From Bathymodiolus brooksi (taxonomy: Eukaryota > Mollusca > Bivalvia > Mytilida > Modiolidae): a DNA stretch of 64,000 nucleotides. How positions within the stretch are numbered: position 1 is the first letter of the stretch; each line of letters begins with the position of its first letter. The notes below the pieces were generated by a model that made no database searches, had not been told where the DNA came from, and worked only from the letters and a program-made list of their open reading frames with translations. Shown here one piece after another: positions 34,853 to 44,120 of this stretch. The stretch covers positions 103,967,505-104,031,504 of the forward strand of contig OY804575.1 in the NCBI GenBank assembly GCA_963680875.1. The letters are read 5' to 3'. Made by a program: the position numbers and the translations under genes.

Positions 34853-35497
34853 GAGAACCGCATGGTTGGTGTGAATGGTCAAGAACCGCATGGCTGGTGT
34901 GAATGGTCAAGAACCGCATGGTTGGTGTGAATGGTCAAGAACCGCATGGCTGGTGTGAATGGTCAAGAACCGCATGGTTGGTGTGAATGGTCAAGAACCG
35001 CATGGCTGGTGTGAATGGTTAAGAACCGCATGGCTGGTGTGAATGGTCAAGAACCGCATGGCTGGTGTGAATGGTCAAGAACCGCATGGCTGGTGTGAAT
35101 GGTCAAGAACCGCATGGCTGGTGTGAATGGTCAAGAACCGCATGGCTGGTGTGAATGGTCAAGAACCACATGGCTGGTGTGAATGGTCAAGAACCGCATG
35201 GCTGGTGTGAATGGTCAAGAACCGCATGGCTGGTGTGAATGGTCAAGAACCGCATGGTTGGTGTGAATGGTCAAGAACCGCATGGCTGGTGTGAATGGTC
35301 AAGAACCGCATGGCTGGTGTGAATGGTCAAGAACCGCATGGTTGGTGTGAATGGTCAAGAACCGCATGGTTGGTGTGAATGGTCAAGAACCGCATGGCTG
35401 GTGTAAATGGTCAAGAACCGCATGGTTGGTGTGAATGGTCAAGAACCGCATGGTTGGTGTGAATGGTCAAGAACCGCATGGCTGGTGTGAATGGTCA
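34853..35497 (+). repeat. Minisatellite, 28-bp unit, 23 copies
   Basis: Unit: AAGAACCGCATGGCTGGTGT plus GAATGGTC. The main variant is TGGTTGG for TGGCTGG; rare variants are AACCACATGG and GTGTAAATGG. It has sharp ends and lies about 110 bp downstream of the repeat at 34611-34745. Confidence 0.95.
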
Positions 35498-36326
35498 TTA
35501 TGATTTGGTATTTACTGCTTCTCCGCTAAGCATGCAGTATTAAGGAGTAAGAGCAAACAATTGTAAGTTCGGAATCAGAATAATGTGCCCGAGTGGAGCG
35601 ACATGTCGATACACGGACCATGTTTTAGTGCAATAAAAATCCAACTAAGTGTGTTTGTCTAGTACAAGGCTAGTAGTATGGTACGAGGTTTTATAAAGAT
35701 ACGATGGGGAGCCGATTGCATAACCACGTCCTACCCCCAACACCAACAGCTAACCCTATAATTAGATAATAGGCTTAATACGAATGGATAAAATTCTTAT
35801 CCGTTTAATCAAAGTAAATAAAAACCACCGGTGATAATCTGTTATCTGATGTTTACCCGACCATCATAGGTAAACAAAGTATTTATAATTAGATAATACA
35901 TATAGTACCAACGATCGAATCGTGCTTCATGATCAGAGTTTATAAACAAAGGGAAATAACTTTATTCGGTGTGTATGTTCGATGAGAGTGGGGGAAGTCA
36001 AACCGATAAAATTGTCTGACGAGTGCATTAAAACGATAAATATCACCGGGTTTTCTTTTTAATAACCTACATAAACAAAACAATGATAGTCTTCCCAATG
36101 TTGAGGATGGAGGTTACCCAGTGTGTAGGTCTTATCACTGACCCATTCATTCTATCGTTCTTACAGTAGCCGCTGGCAATATTCTATCCGACACAAACAG
36201 GTAGGTATTGAAAGAACGAAAATTCGAAATGGGGAATATTGAGTAGGGGAGGAGTGACTTAAGGCGTGAACAATAACGAAAATTCTAATTCAAATCTCTT
36301 TATTCACTATATGTTGTACACAAAAT

Positions 36327-36851
36327 TCATTCGTAAATGTCTTTCAATTCGGCTTCGATCGTCTTTGGGTCTCGAGCGGAGAATTCATTCACGATATCTT
36401 GCAGAGTAAAGTTCCTATATCTGTATTTGACGAAGTGAACGCAATATAGTTCACAGGTGTCGTCGTCCTCGGGTTGAACTCGAACTGTGTTGAACTTGTA
36501 TTGCGATCCGTTGGCGATTAGCACGTTTCTGAAGCGACGGTGATACGTTTCCGGTGCTCTTCCGAACGAATCGAACAATTCGGCGGGTCCTTCTTTTGGG
36601 AAATGAAATGTCACCCACTGTGTCCCTCCTCGATCGCAAGAGTCCGTGTTGACGACGAAACTCTGGGCTCGGCTCTCTACTCGGGCGGGGAGTCGATCGG
36701 CGCAACACACGGTCGCCGGCAGATCTTTAAGGTAGCATTTCAGTTCGTAGCCGTAGGTACCGTCTACCCCATCGTCTTCTCTCTTGCATCTCTTGGCGAG
36801 AGGTTCGTCGATGGAACATCCACACGTATCTGGTGTTCTTTCAAACCCCAC
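36327..36851 (-). pseudogene. Adenain-like cysteine protease, left-arm copy
   Basis: Open for 174 codons to a stop near the outer part of the arm, with no ATG (the first possible start is GTG). In the adenovirus/Polinton maturation protease family (C5) the catalytic residues are His, Asp/Glu and Cys, and the enzyme cleaves virion precursor proteins. Seen here: GTQWVTFHFP at 76-85, with Gln78 where the catalytic His belongs; LFDSFG at 92-97 with Asp94; DTCELYCVHF at 131-140, with Cys133 at the nucleophile position but Glu where Gly is expected. The zinc-finger segment upstream is in another frame, separated by a small indel relative to the other arm. The copy is therefore probably inactive. 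The first 15 or so residues are an out-of-frame reading of the finger. Confidence 0.75.
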
Positions 36852-36991
36852 GTATGAGCGAATACGAGTCCGCAGAGTCGACAGGCTAAGAGGTCCGTGT
36901 GCTCATCTTCCACCTCCACATCCTCCTCCTCCACCTCCACATCTTCCTCCTCCACACCCTTCTCTTCCTCCTCCTCCACAGCCTCCTCCAC
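36764..36991 (-). pseudogene. Acidic tract plus CCHC zinc-finger-like segment, left arm
   Basis: A Glu/Val-rich acidic run (EEAVEEEEEKGVEEEDVEV) leads into LLACRLCGLVFAHTWGLKE followed by HQIR. Cys-x2-Cys-x12-His is a zinc-finger spacing, with the final Cys lost here by the frameshift that separates it from the protease frame. The right arm keeps the full Cys-Cys-His-Cys set. The partner DNA or protein is unknown. It probably belonged to the same polypeptide as the protease or to its immediate upstream neighbour. Confidence 0.5.
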
Positions 36992-37240
36992 ATCATCATC
37001 CTACTCCACAACCCCCTTCACATTCTCCTCTTCCTCGACACCCTCCTCCTCATCCTCCCCCACACCCTCCTCCTCCTCCTTCTCCACATCCTCCTCCTCC
37101 TTCTCCACATCTTCCGCCTCCTACTCCCTCCTCCTCCTCCACACCCTCCTCCTCCTCCACATCCTCCTCCACTTCTGCTTTCTTCTCATCCTCCAACTCC
37201 ACTTTCTCCTCCTCCTATTCTGCTTCCTCCTCCGTGAACA
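36890..37240. repeat. CTC/GAG-rich polypyrimidine-polypurine tract
   Basis: About 340 bp with C/T almost exclusively on the plus strand (CTCCTCC, CCACATCCTCC and similar). On the minus strand it reads as Glu/Asp/Val-rich codons continuous with the acidic tract. Long Pro/Ser/Leu-rich plus-strand frames across it are antisense artefacts. A shorter equivalent lies in the right arm at about 37873-37945. Confidence 0.85.
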
Positions 37241-37351
37241 TTCCTGTGATGACGCAGCATATTGTCTCTCCTAGAAAATCCTCGTTGACAAACTGGACAC
37301 TACATGTCGGTGGGTTTCCCAGTCCAGTCATCACTTCCTCTTATAAACTCC

Positions 37352-37761
37352 TCACTGTCTTTTACGAAAATGAAGCAGACAAAAAACGTGATCGTCCTTA
37401 AAACGACACACTCTCAGAGAGTCGTCCTTCAGGGTGATTTCCAATTGATAAAATTGAAAGGTTTTTGTTTTGTGGTATATCGGTCGTTCAAAGGTCACGT
37501 CCGCCAATTCTTCGTGCAGGATGCCGACGGACTGGAGAACCGGTTGGTACGAGTTTCTGACGTACGAATAATTTCCCACGAAATCCCCGCATACGTAAAC
37601 CCTTTTGGTGGGTGTTTCGAACGCCGGTACAAAAGAAACGTTCAATAACGCACACTCCCATTTGTTTTTCATGGAAACTGTACTCGAAATTGCCCTCCGG
37701 AATTATCGCCGAAGTACTCCAGAGAGTCTTCACTGCTAACGAACACGTAAAACTCCTCCAT
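37352..37761 (-). pseudogene. Polinton minor-capsid/penton-like protein remnant
   Basis: Starting at ATG 37759-37761 the minus strand reads EEFYVFVSSEDS, then DNSGGQFRVQFP and a stop. In another frame KNKWECALLNVSF follows at once, then KRVYVCGDFVGN, FYQLEITLKDDS and a final CLLHFRKRQ before the stop at 37352. I infer from family knowledge that the start (FYV...S, then NFRVxLP, then W-E-V-A-L) and the end (a Y-V-x-x-D strand, an IEI-x-x-x-DD turn and a terminal LHFR) match the two ends of the penton-like protein common in Polintons and adintovirus-like elements of invertebrates. The remnant is about 136 codons in total, much shorter than I would expect, so the middle is missing, and one frameshift breaks it. 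Confidence 0.5.
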
Positions 37762-38107
37762 GGCTTTATGGATCATGACGGATTTCCTCCCTCTTATAAA
37801 CTTGAAACCGACGACTCCCGATTCTTTACGTCTGCGCACCTACGTATTGGGAACAGGCATCGAGGAAAAAGATGAAGAGGAGGAGGAAAAGGCGGAGGAA
37901 GGTGTGGCGGAGGAGGAGGAGGAGGAGGGTGTGCAGGAGGTGGTGGAGGAATATGAACACCCGGACCTCTTAGCCTGTCGACCCTGCGGACTCGTATTCG
38001 CTCACGCATGGGGTTTGAAAGATCACCAGATACGTGGATGTCCCGTCTACGAACCTCTCGTCAAGATGTTTATACTAAGAGATGCAAGAGATAAGACGAT
38101 GGGCTAG
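37760..38107 (+). pseudogene. Acidic tract plus CCHC zinc-finger-like segment, right arm
   Basis: ATG at 37760, then about 40 residues of no recognised type, an acidic run (EEEEEKAEEGVAEEEEEEG) and DLLACRPCGLVFAHAWGLKD followed by HQIRGC. The spacing Cys-x2-Cys-x12-His-x4-Cys is complete here. The frame then runs into sequence shifted by a local insertion relative to the left arm and stops at 38107, before the protease frame. Its 5' end overlaps the start of the capsid-like remnant on the other strand. Confidence 0.5.
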
Positions 38108-38544
38108 AAGGCACCTACGGCTACGAACTGGAATGTTATCTTAAAGATCTGCCGGCGACCGTGTGTTGCGCCGACCAACTCCCCGCCCGAGTAGAGAGCC
38201 GAGTCCAGAGTTTCGTCGTCAACACGGACTCTTGCGATCGAGAAGGGACACACTGGTTGGCATTTCATTTCCCAAAAGAAGGACCCGCCGAATTGTTCGA
38301 TTCGTTCGGAAGAGCACCGGAAACGTATCATCGTCGCTTCAGAAACGTGCTAATCGCCAACGGATCGCAATACAAGTTCAACACAGTTCTAGTTCAACCC
38401 GAGGACGGCGACATCTGTGGACTCTATTGCGTTCACTTCGTCAAATACAGATATAGGAACTTTACTCTGGAAGATAATGTGAATGAATTCTCCGCTCGAG
38501 ACCCAAAGACGATCGAAGCTGAATTGAAAGACATTTACGAATGA
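38095..38544 (+). pseudogene. Adenain-like cysteine protease, right-arm copy
   Basis: Open from after an in-frame TAA (38092-38094) to the stop at 38542-38544, with no ATG at a sensible start. Numbered from the GTG at 38161, it shows GTHW with His31, LFDSFG with Asp47 and DICGLYC with Cys86, so all three expected catalytic positions of the C5 family are retained, as is Gly after the Cys. The link to the upstream zinc-finger frame is broken by an insertion and the stop. Compared with the left arm, this copy keeps the active-site signature but not a start. Confidence 0.75.
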
Positions 38545-39346
38545 ATTGTGTGTACAACATATAGTGAATAAAAAGATTTGAATTAGAATTTTCGTTATTG
38601 TTCACGCCTTAAGTCACTCCCCCCCTACTCAATATTCCCCATTTCGAATTTTCGTTCTTTCAATACCTACCTGTTTGTGTCGGATAGAATATTGCCAACG
38701 GCTACTGTAAGAACGATAGAATGAATGGGTCAGTGATAAGACCTTCACACTGGGTAACCTCCATCTTAAACATTGGGAAGAAAATGAAAAATCTATCATT
38801 GTTTTGTTTATATAGGTTATTAGAAAGAAAACCCGGTGATATTTATCGTTTAATGCACTCATCAGACAATTTTATCGGTTTGACTTCCCCCACTCTCATC
38901 GAACATACACACCGAATAAAGTTATTTCCCTTTGTTTATAAACTCTGATCATGAAGCACGATTCGATCGTTGGTACTATATGTATTATCTAATTATAAAT
39001 ACTTTGTTTACCTATGATGGTCGGGTAAACATCAGATAACAGATTATCACCGGTGGTTTTTATTTACTTTTATTATACGGATAAGATTTTTATCGCATTC
39101 GTATTAAACCTATTATCTAATTATAGAGTTAGTGTTAGAGTTAGGGTTACTGTTACGACGTGGTTATGCAATCGACCCCCCATCGTATCTTTATTAAACC
39201 TCGTACCATACTACTAAAGCTAACATCATCATCTAAATTATGTTCGCCTTAATATTGCCGAAAAATCGCTAACTTGGGATTTAATAACATTGGCTCGCTC
39301 CAATCACATTGAAGACTAGGTTGCAAATATGAAAGTGCATTTTATT

Positions 39347-40440
39347 CGCATCGGTGGTGTAATACACTGTAGTTAGTGTGCTCACCTCGAGAGTGGTAGA
39401 TCGTGAGTTAGCGCCTCGTTCTGGTCAAACCAAAGACTATAAAATTATTGGTATTTGTTGTTTCTTTGCGAAGCATGCAACCGTAAGGAGAAAGAGCAAA
39501 TACTAGTTTGTTATGAATCAGGGGCCGTGTTAATGAAAGTATCCTAAGATATGTCCGGTCTTATGACATATTTTAGGACACTGATAGGACTATCCTAGTA
39601 CATGTCTGAGATTGTATAGCAAAGCTGTCTTAGCACTATGTTCGTTTAGGATGATCCTAGACATAATCGTAAATATGAATACGAGCTGATTTGTGTAAAG
39701 AAAGAATAATATAAATATAAATGCTACAAACATTAATGTGTTACGCAAAAGTTCACATAAGAAATAAAATAATAAGATTAAATTTTATTTTATTTATATA
39801 TTACATTGATTTAATTGTGATTTTTAGATATGAAATGTATATATAAACCTAATAAAATCTGATAATAATTTAATAAAATAATATCAATGAAAGTGATGGT
39901 AAATTTTAATCAATACGTGTACTTTACTTTAAACTTTTAGCCAAGTGAGCTGTTTTCAAGATGTCAACGTGTCACATCATCAGTTATTCAAAAGGGTTAA
40001 AGGATAAAAACGTGCAGATTTGTTTTATAAATTGAAAGCAAAACTTTGTCTGTTCATTATTTTGTACGTAACTGTTCAGTGTAATACATTCTGTACTTCT
40101 GTACCAAAATGAGCAGAAAAAGAAGCCCGAATTTATCCAAAAACACTCTTAGGACACCTATTTTGGTGTCCTAACTTTAGGATAAATTTTAGGACATATC
40201 GCAATTTAGGACACTTTCATTAACCAGATTTAGGACAAAGATATGGCATAAGACCATCCTAAGACACGTCTTAGTCCTAATACACCTTTGGTAACACGGC
40301 CTCAGGAGAGTGTATCCTAGTGAAGCGTCATAGCATGGCTACACGCCGACTGTTGTTTCAGTGACATAGCACTAAGTGTTTTTGTCTAGTACATCATCTC
40401 ATCGGATGTAAATTGTTCTCGTCATGATATAGTGATCAAC
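39347..40440 (+). mobile_element. SINE family B, full-length, split by a MITE
   Basis: The tRNA-like head GCATCGGTGGTGTAATACAC with TAGATCGTGAGTTAGCGCC as a decayed B-box region is followed by GGTCAAACCAAAGACTATAA and GCATGCAACCGTAAGGAGAA. After the MITE it continues with GACTGTTGTTTCAGTGACAT, CACTAAGTGTTTTTGTCTAG and CGTCATGATATAGTGA. Removing the MITE and one TCAGG restores the order seen in the other SINE-B copies. Confidence 0.78.
39523..40301. mobile_element. MITE with GGCCGTGTTA ends and 5-bp TCAGG target duplication
   Basis: A 779-bp element with termini GGCCGTGTTA and TAACACGGCC. Subterminal regions are rich in inverted TAGGAC/GTCCTA motifs (for example TTAGGACACTTTCATTAACC on the right against TTAATGAAAGTATCCTAAG on the left). 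Flanks are TCAGG at 39518-39522 and 40302-40306. The interior is AT-rich with no transposase. The ends recall PIF/Harbinger-type non-autonomous elements, but that superfamily makes 3-bp duplications, so the class is open. Confidence 0.8.
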
Positions 40441-40985
40441 TTTAGATTGCTCAAATGATCACGGGTAACCTAGGATGTTGCAAGTAACTTTTTTCTATCA
40501 GGATTGACTGTTGTTTAACGTCAAGTAAATGGCATTTTAAATATCTCAATAACTTTAACACGATTATAAACAACAGATTAAGTATGAACATTTGTAGATG
40601 ATAAAAGTAGGTGCTGTGATTTCCAGATAAGAGGTTAGAATAACATCATTGGTGATCCACGGCTGACCACGCTCCCTTACTTTGCCCTCATCACAAAAGT
40701 ATCGGAGCGTGATCAGTTGTGGATAACCGGAATAAGATCGCAATAGTCTATATATTAAGGCAATGGGCCATGCATGTTAGGAGACGCTGAAAGTTGTTTT
40801 TACTTGCAATTAGCAGGACATTATTAATGCATTCGCAGACTAATTAAATAATTATTTTGCAAAATAGGATTGTTTAATATAGCTGGTTTTTCATTGTCGC
40901 ATAAAAGTTAAATAACGATATACATGTAATTGGCGAACACATTAAATGTAAATAGAAAGTATTATGAAAAGAAAGTTTAAACAGT
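40441..40985. other. Intergenic with a SINE-tail-like piece
   Basis: GACTGTTGTTTAACGTCAAG near 40506 resembles a SINE 3' tail. Otherwise no gene or repeat is seen. Confidence 0.4.
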
Positions 40986-40994
40986 GATGGTCAA

Positions 40995-42920
40995 CAATTT
41001 CAGCATAAAGGAGTATGCATTTCAACAATTCCACCATAAAGGGGTATGTATATCACCAATTCCACCATAAAGGGGTATGTATATCACCAATTCCACCATA
41101 AAGGGGTATGCATTTCAACAATTCCACCATAAAGGGGTATGTATATTACCAATTCCACCATAAAGGGGTATGTATATCACCTATTCCACCATAAAGGGGT
41201 ATGTATATCACCAATTCCACCATAAAGGGGTATGTATATCACCAATTCCACCATAAAGGGGTATGTATATCACCTATTCCACCATAAAGGGGTATGTATA
41301 TCACCAATTCCACCATAAAGGGGTATGTATATTACCAATTCCACCATAAAGGGGTATGTATATTACCAATTCCACCATCAAGGGGTATGTATATCACCTA
41401 TTCCACCATAAAGGGGTATGTATTTCACCAATTCCACCATAAAGGGGTATGTATATCACCAATTCCACCATAAAGGGGTATGCATTTCAACAATTCCACC
41501 ATAAAGAGGTATGTATATCACCAATTCCATCATAAAGGGGTATGTATATCACCAATTCCACCATAAAGGGGTATGTATATCACCAATTCCACCATAAAGG
41601 GGTATGCATTTCAACAATTCCACCATAAAGGGGTATGTATATCACCAATTCCACCATAAAGGGTATGCATTTCAACAATTCCACCATAAAGGGGTATGTA
41701 TATCACCAATTCCACCATATAGGGGTATGTATATCACCAATTCCACCATAAAGGGGTATGTATATCACCAATTCCACCATAAAGGGGTATGTATATCACC
41801 AATTCCACCATAAAGGGGTATGTATATCACCAATTCCACCATAAAGGGGTATGTATATTACCAATTCCACCATAAAGGGATATGTATATCACCAATTCCA
41901 CCATAAAGGGGTATGTATATCACATATTCCACCATAAAGGGGTATGTATATCACCAATTCCACCATAAAGGGGTATGTATATCACCAATTCCACCATAAA
42001 GGGGTATGCATTTCAACAATTCCACCATAAATGGGTATGTATATCACCAATTCCACCATAAAGGGGTATGCATTTCAACAATTCCACCATAAAGGGGTAT
42101 GTATATCACCAATTCCACCATGAAGGGGTATGCATATCACCAATTCCACCATAAAGGGGTATGCATTTCAACAATTCCACCATAAAGGGGTATATATATC
42201 ACCTATTCCACCATAAAGGGGTATGTATATTACCAATTCCACCATAAAGGGGTATGTATATCACCTATTCCACCATAAAGGGGTATGTATATTACCAATT
42301 CCACCATAAAGGGGTATGTATATCACCTATTCCACCATAAAGGGGTATGTATATTACCAATTCCACCATAAAGGGGTATGTATATTACCAATTCCACCAT
42401 AAAGGGGTATGTATATCACCAATTCCACCATAAAGGGGTATGCATTTCAACAATTCCACCATAAAGGGGTATGTATATCACCAATTCCACCATAAAGGGG
42501 TATGCATTTCAACAATTCCACCATAAAGGGGTATGTATATCACCAACTCCACCATGAAGGGGTATGCATTTCAACAATTCCACCATAAAGGGGTATATAT
42601 ATCGCCTATTCCACCATAAAGGGGTATGTATATTACCAATTCCACCATAAAGGGGTATGTATATCACCTATTCCACCATAAAGGGGTATGTATATTACCA
42701 ATTCCACCATAAAGGGGTATGTATATCACCAATTTCACCATAAAGGGGTATGTATATTACCAATTCCACCATAAAGGGGTATGTATATCACCAATTCAAC
42801 CATAAAGGGGTATGTATATCACCTATTCCACCATAAAGAGGTATGTATATCACCAATTCCACCATAAAGGGGTATGTATATCACCAATTCCACCATAAAG
42901 GGGTATGCATTTCAACAATC
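40995..42920 (+). repeat. Minisatellite, 31-bp unit, about 62 copies
   Basis: Unit: CCATAAAGGGGTATGTATAT plus CACCAATTCCA. Recurrent variants are GCATTTCAACA for GTATATCACCA, TATTACC for TATCACC, and CACCTATTCC for CACCAATTCC; one unit near 41660 lacks a G. The 69-codon open frame at 41604-41813 is an accident of the variants, because 31 is not a multiple of 3. Confidence 0.96.
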
Positions 42921-43224
42921 TTGCCAAAAAGAGATAATCATTTAAAAACTACTAGTAATTCAAAATGTGTACTCTGACAAGATAGGTTTATCACAGGTTG
43001 ATGTCATGATTCACTGGAATTTGAATATTAACTGACTAGACTTGATCAAAACAAACGTAAACCACTTTTAATCTGTATGTTTCGTACACACTGACTGTCG
43101 ATATATATACAAGCACATCATAGCAACATCTGCACGATACGGTATTGCCAAAATTGTATTAAATTACACGGAGGCGCCTGATGATGGCAATAGTTGTATA
43201 TCATTCATTGATTGATAGTTGTTT

Positions 43225-43425
43225 GACGTCACATTAGACCGTCATGGTAGCGATTGGAAGGGATATGTAATTGGATTTAGTTGAGATTGAAATGCAATGT
43301 CCGCTCGTTGCGAGGTATACTCGATTCAACTGTATGTGATCAAGTTTATTAGTGAGCAAGTGGTTTTCACAACTAATACGATATAGCTGACATTTTATTT
43401 AAAGTGACGTTCAATATCAATAATC
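43225..43425 (+). mobile_element. SINE family A, degenerate
   Basis: CCGTCATGGTAGCGATTGGA, GAGGTATACTCGATTCAACT, GTGATCAAGTTTATTAGTGA, AAGTGGTTTTCACAACTAAT and AGTGACGTTCAATATC follow the order of family A, with the central TCCTCC block lost. Confidence 0.6.
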
Positions 43426-43630
43426 TAGCCGTTAATTGATCAGTACTTTGGATATATTCATGACCAGATTCAGTATACAAACAATAACTTCTCATTCCGG
43501 TAAAAGGATAGTCTGTTATAGGAATATGTGTATAAGTATTTATCGCGTTATAGGTTGGTCGTGTAGGAACACCGTATTTAATTAAAGGAACATGCATTGT
43601 GTGTACGGCAGCGTTGGATAGTAGCAACAT
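43426..43630 (-). other. Open frame of unknown function next to a SINE
   Basis: A minus-strand ATG frame (MLLLSNAAVHTMHVPLIKYG start) of about 68 codons outside the SINE reads on into the SINE tail to 43373. Its composition is protein-like, but I recognise no family and see no splice signals I trust. It could be a decayed exon or chance. Confidence 0.2.
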
Positions 43631-43673
43631 AGCTGTCTGGGGTGTTTTTCATTCAACTGCAAGTTGAACATGC

Positions 43674-43886
43674 GTTACCTACCATGACAACATATTTAAC
43701 GCAGCCGTTGTACCCACTTTTGATAACCAAATGTTGATTGTTTGGCCAATCCTGATCGATGATAATGCAAACCCCAACGGAACCTCATCGTCACAGAATT
43801 CGCGCAACAATGGGAAATTCACGCTCTTCCGTGGTCTCCTTGGTATACATCCAATGGAGTACGTATGGAACGTTATTGATCGTTAA
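43674..43886 (+). pseudogene. Tc1/mariner transposase, catalytic-domain fragment
   Basis: 71 codons: VTYHDNIFNAAVVPTFDNQ, then ILIDDNANPN containing the second catalytic Asp region, a frame-scrambled stretch, then HPMEYVWNVIDR matching the third catalytic acid region (P-x-E-x-x-W) of Tc1-like DDE transposases. The segment between shows internal frameshifts, and no DNA-binding domain precedes it. It is not adjacent to the N-terminal fragment at 3612-3791. Confidence 0.75.
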
Positions 43887-43937
43887 ATCAACCAACATAA
43901 TCCACGATGTCGAAACATTACTTAACTACCTACCCAT

Positions 43938-44120
43938 CTGGAGCACCTGATTTCAATCCCGTTTTTGTGGTGTTCGTGTTGTTCAATCTTTAGTTTTCTG
44001 TGCAGTGTTTTGTATCTCAATCTTTGTCTTTTTGTCACTTTTCCTTTTGTCGTTGTATTATATGTCCTTCGATTTCCGACTTCCAATTATTCTTTGGTAT
44101 ATTCAAACTTTTCTTAGCAA
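43938..44120 (+). mobile_element. Retroelement 3' end (repeat C)
   Basis: CTGGAGCACCTGATTTCAAT, GTGGTGTTCGTGTTGTTCAA, TCTTTAGTTTTCTGTGCAGT and ATTATTCTTTGGTATATTCA. It lies right after the Tc1 fragment. Confidence 0.7.

Larger units (their letters stand above)
35672..39215. mobile_element. Polinton/Maverick-derived palindromic element
   Basis: A 3,544-bp element beginning AGTAGTATGGTACGAGGTT and ending with its inverse. Inverted arms of about 1.2-1.3 kb (roughly 35672-36880 and 37950-39215) align over nearly their whole length and include a protease gene copy each. Flanks are AAGGCT (35666-35671) and AAAGCT (39216-39221), a 6-bp target duplication with one difference; 6 bp and a terminal AG are Polinton hallmarks. 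Content: adenain-like cysteine protease in each arm reading outward, a Cys/His zinc-finger-like segment with an acidic tract before each, and a capsid-like gene remnant in the middle. No DNA polymerase B, retroviral-type integrase, packaging ATPase or major capsid gene is present, so it could move only with help in trans. Confidence 0.8.
35505..39270 (+). mobile_element. SINE family B copy split by the Polinton-derived element
   Basis: 35505-35671 carries the SINE-B body (GCATGCAGTATTAAGGAGTA, ATCAGAATAATGTGCCCGAG, CAACTAAGTGTGTTTGTCTA) and 39216-39270 its tail (CATCATCATCTAAATTATGT, TTCGCCTTAATATTGCCG). The rejoined order matches 4886-5170 and 39347-40440. The SINE was therefore in place before the larger element arrived. 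Its tRNA-like head is missing; the 28-bp minisatellite abuts it. Confidence 0.75.

Noticed and set aside
36784..37401. Pro/Ser/Leu-rich proteins on the plus strand
   Set aside because: Antisense readings of the CTC/GAG tract. The minus strand carries the meaningful acidic and zinc-finger reading.
37304..37648. 114-codon plus-strand frame in the Polinton centre
   Set aside because: Shadow of the capsid-like remnant on the minus strand, whose two ends match a known family pattern.
41604..41813. Repeat peptide with HHKG and FHHKGVCISP motifs
   Set aside because: Lies wholly in the 31-bp minisatellite; the frame stays open only through local unit variants.
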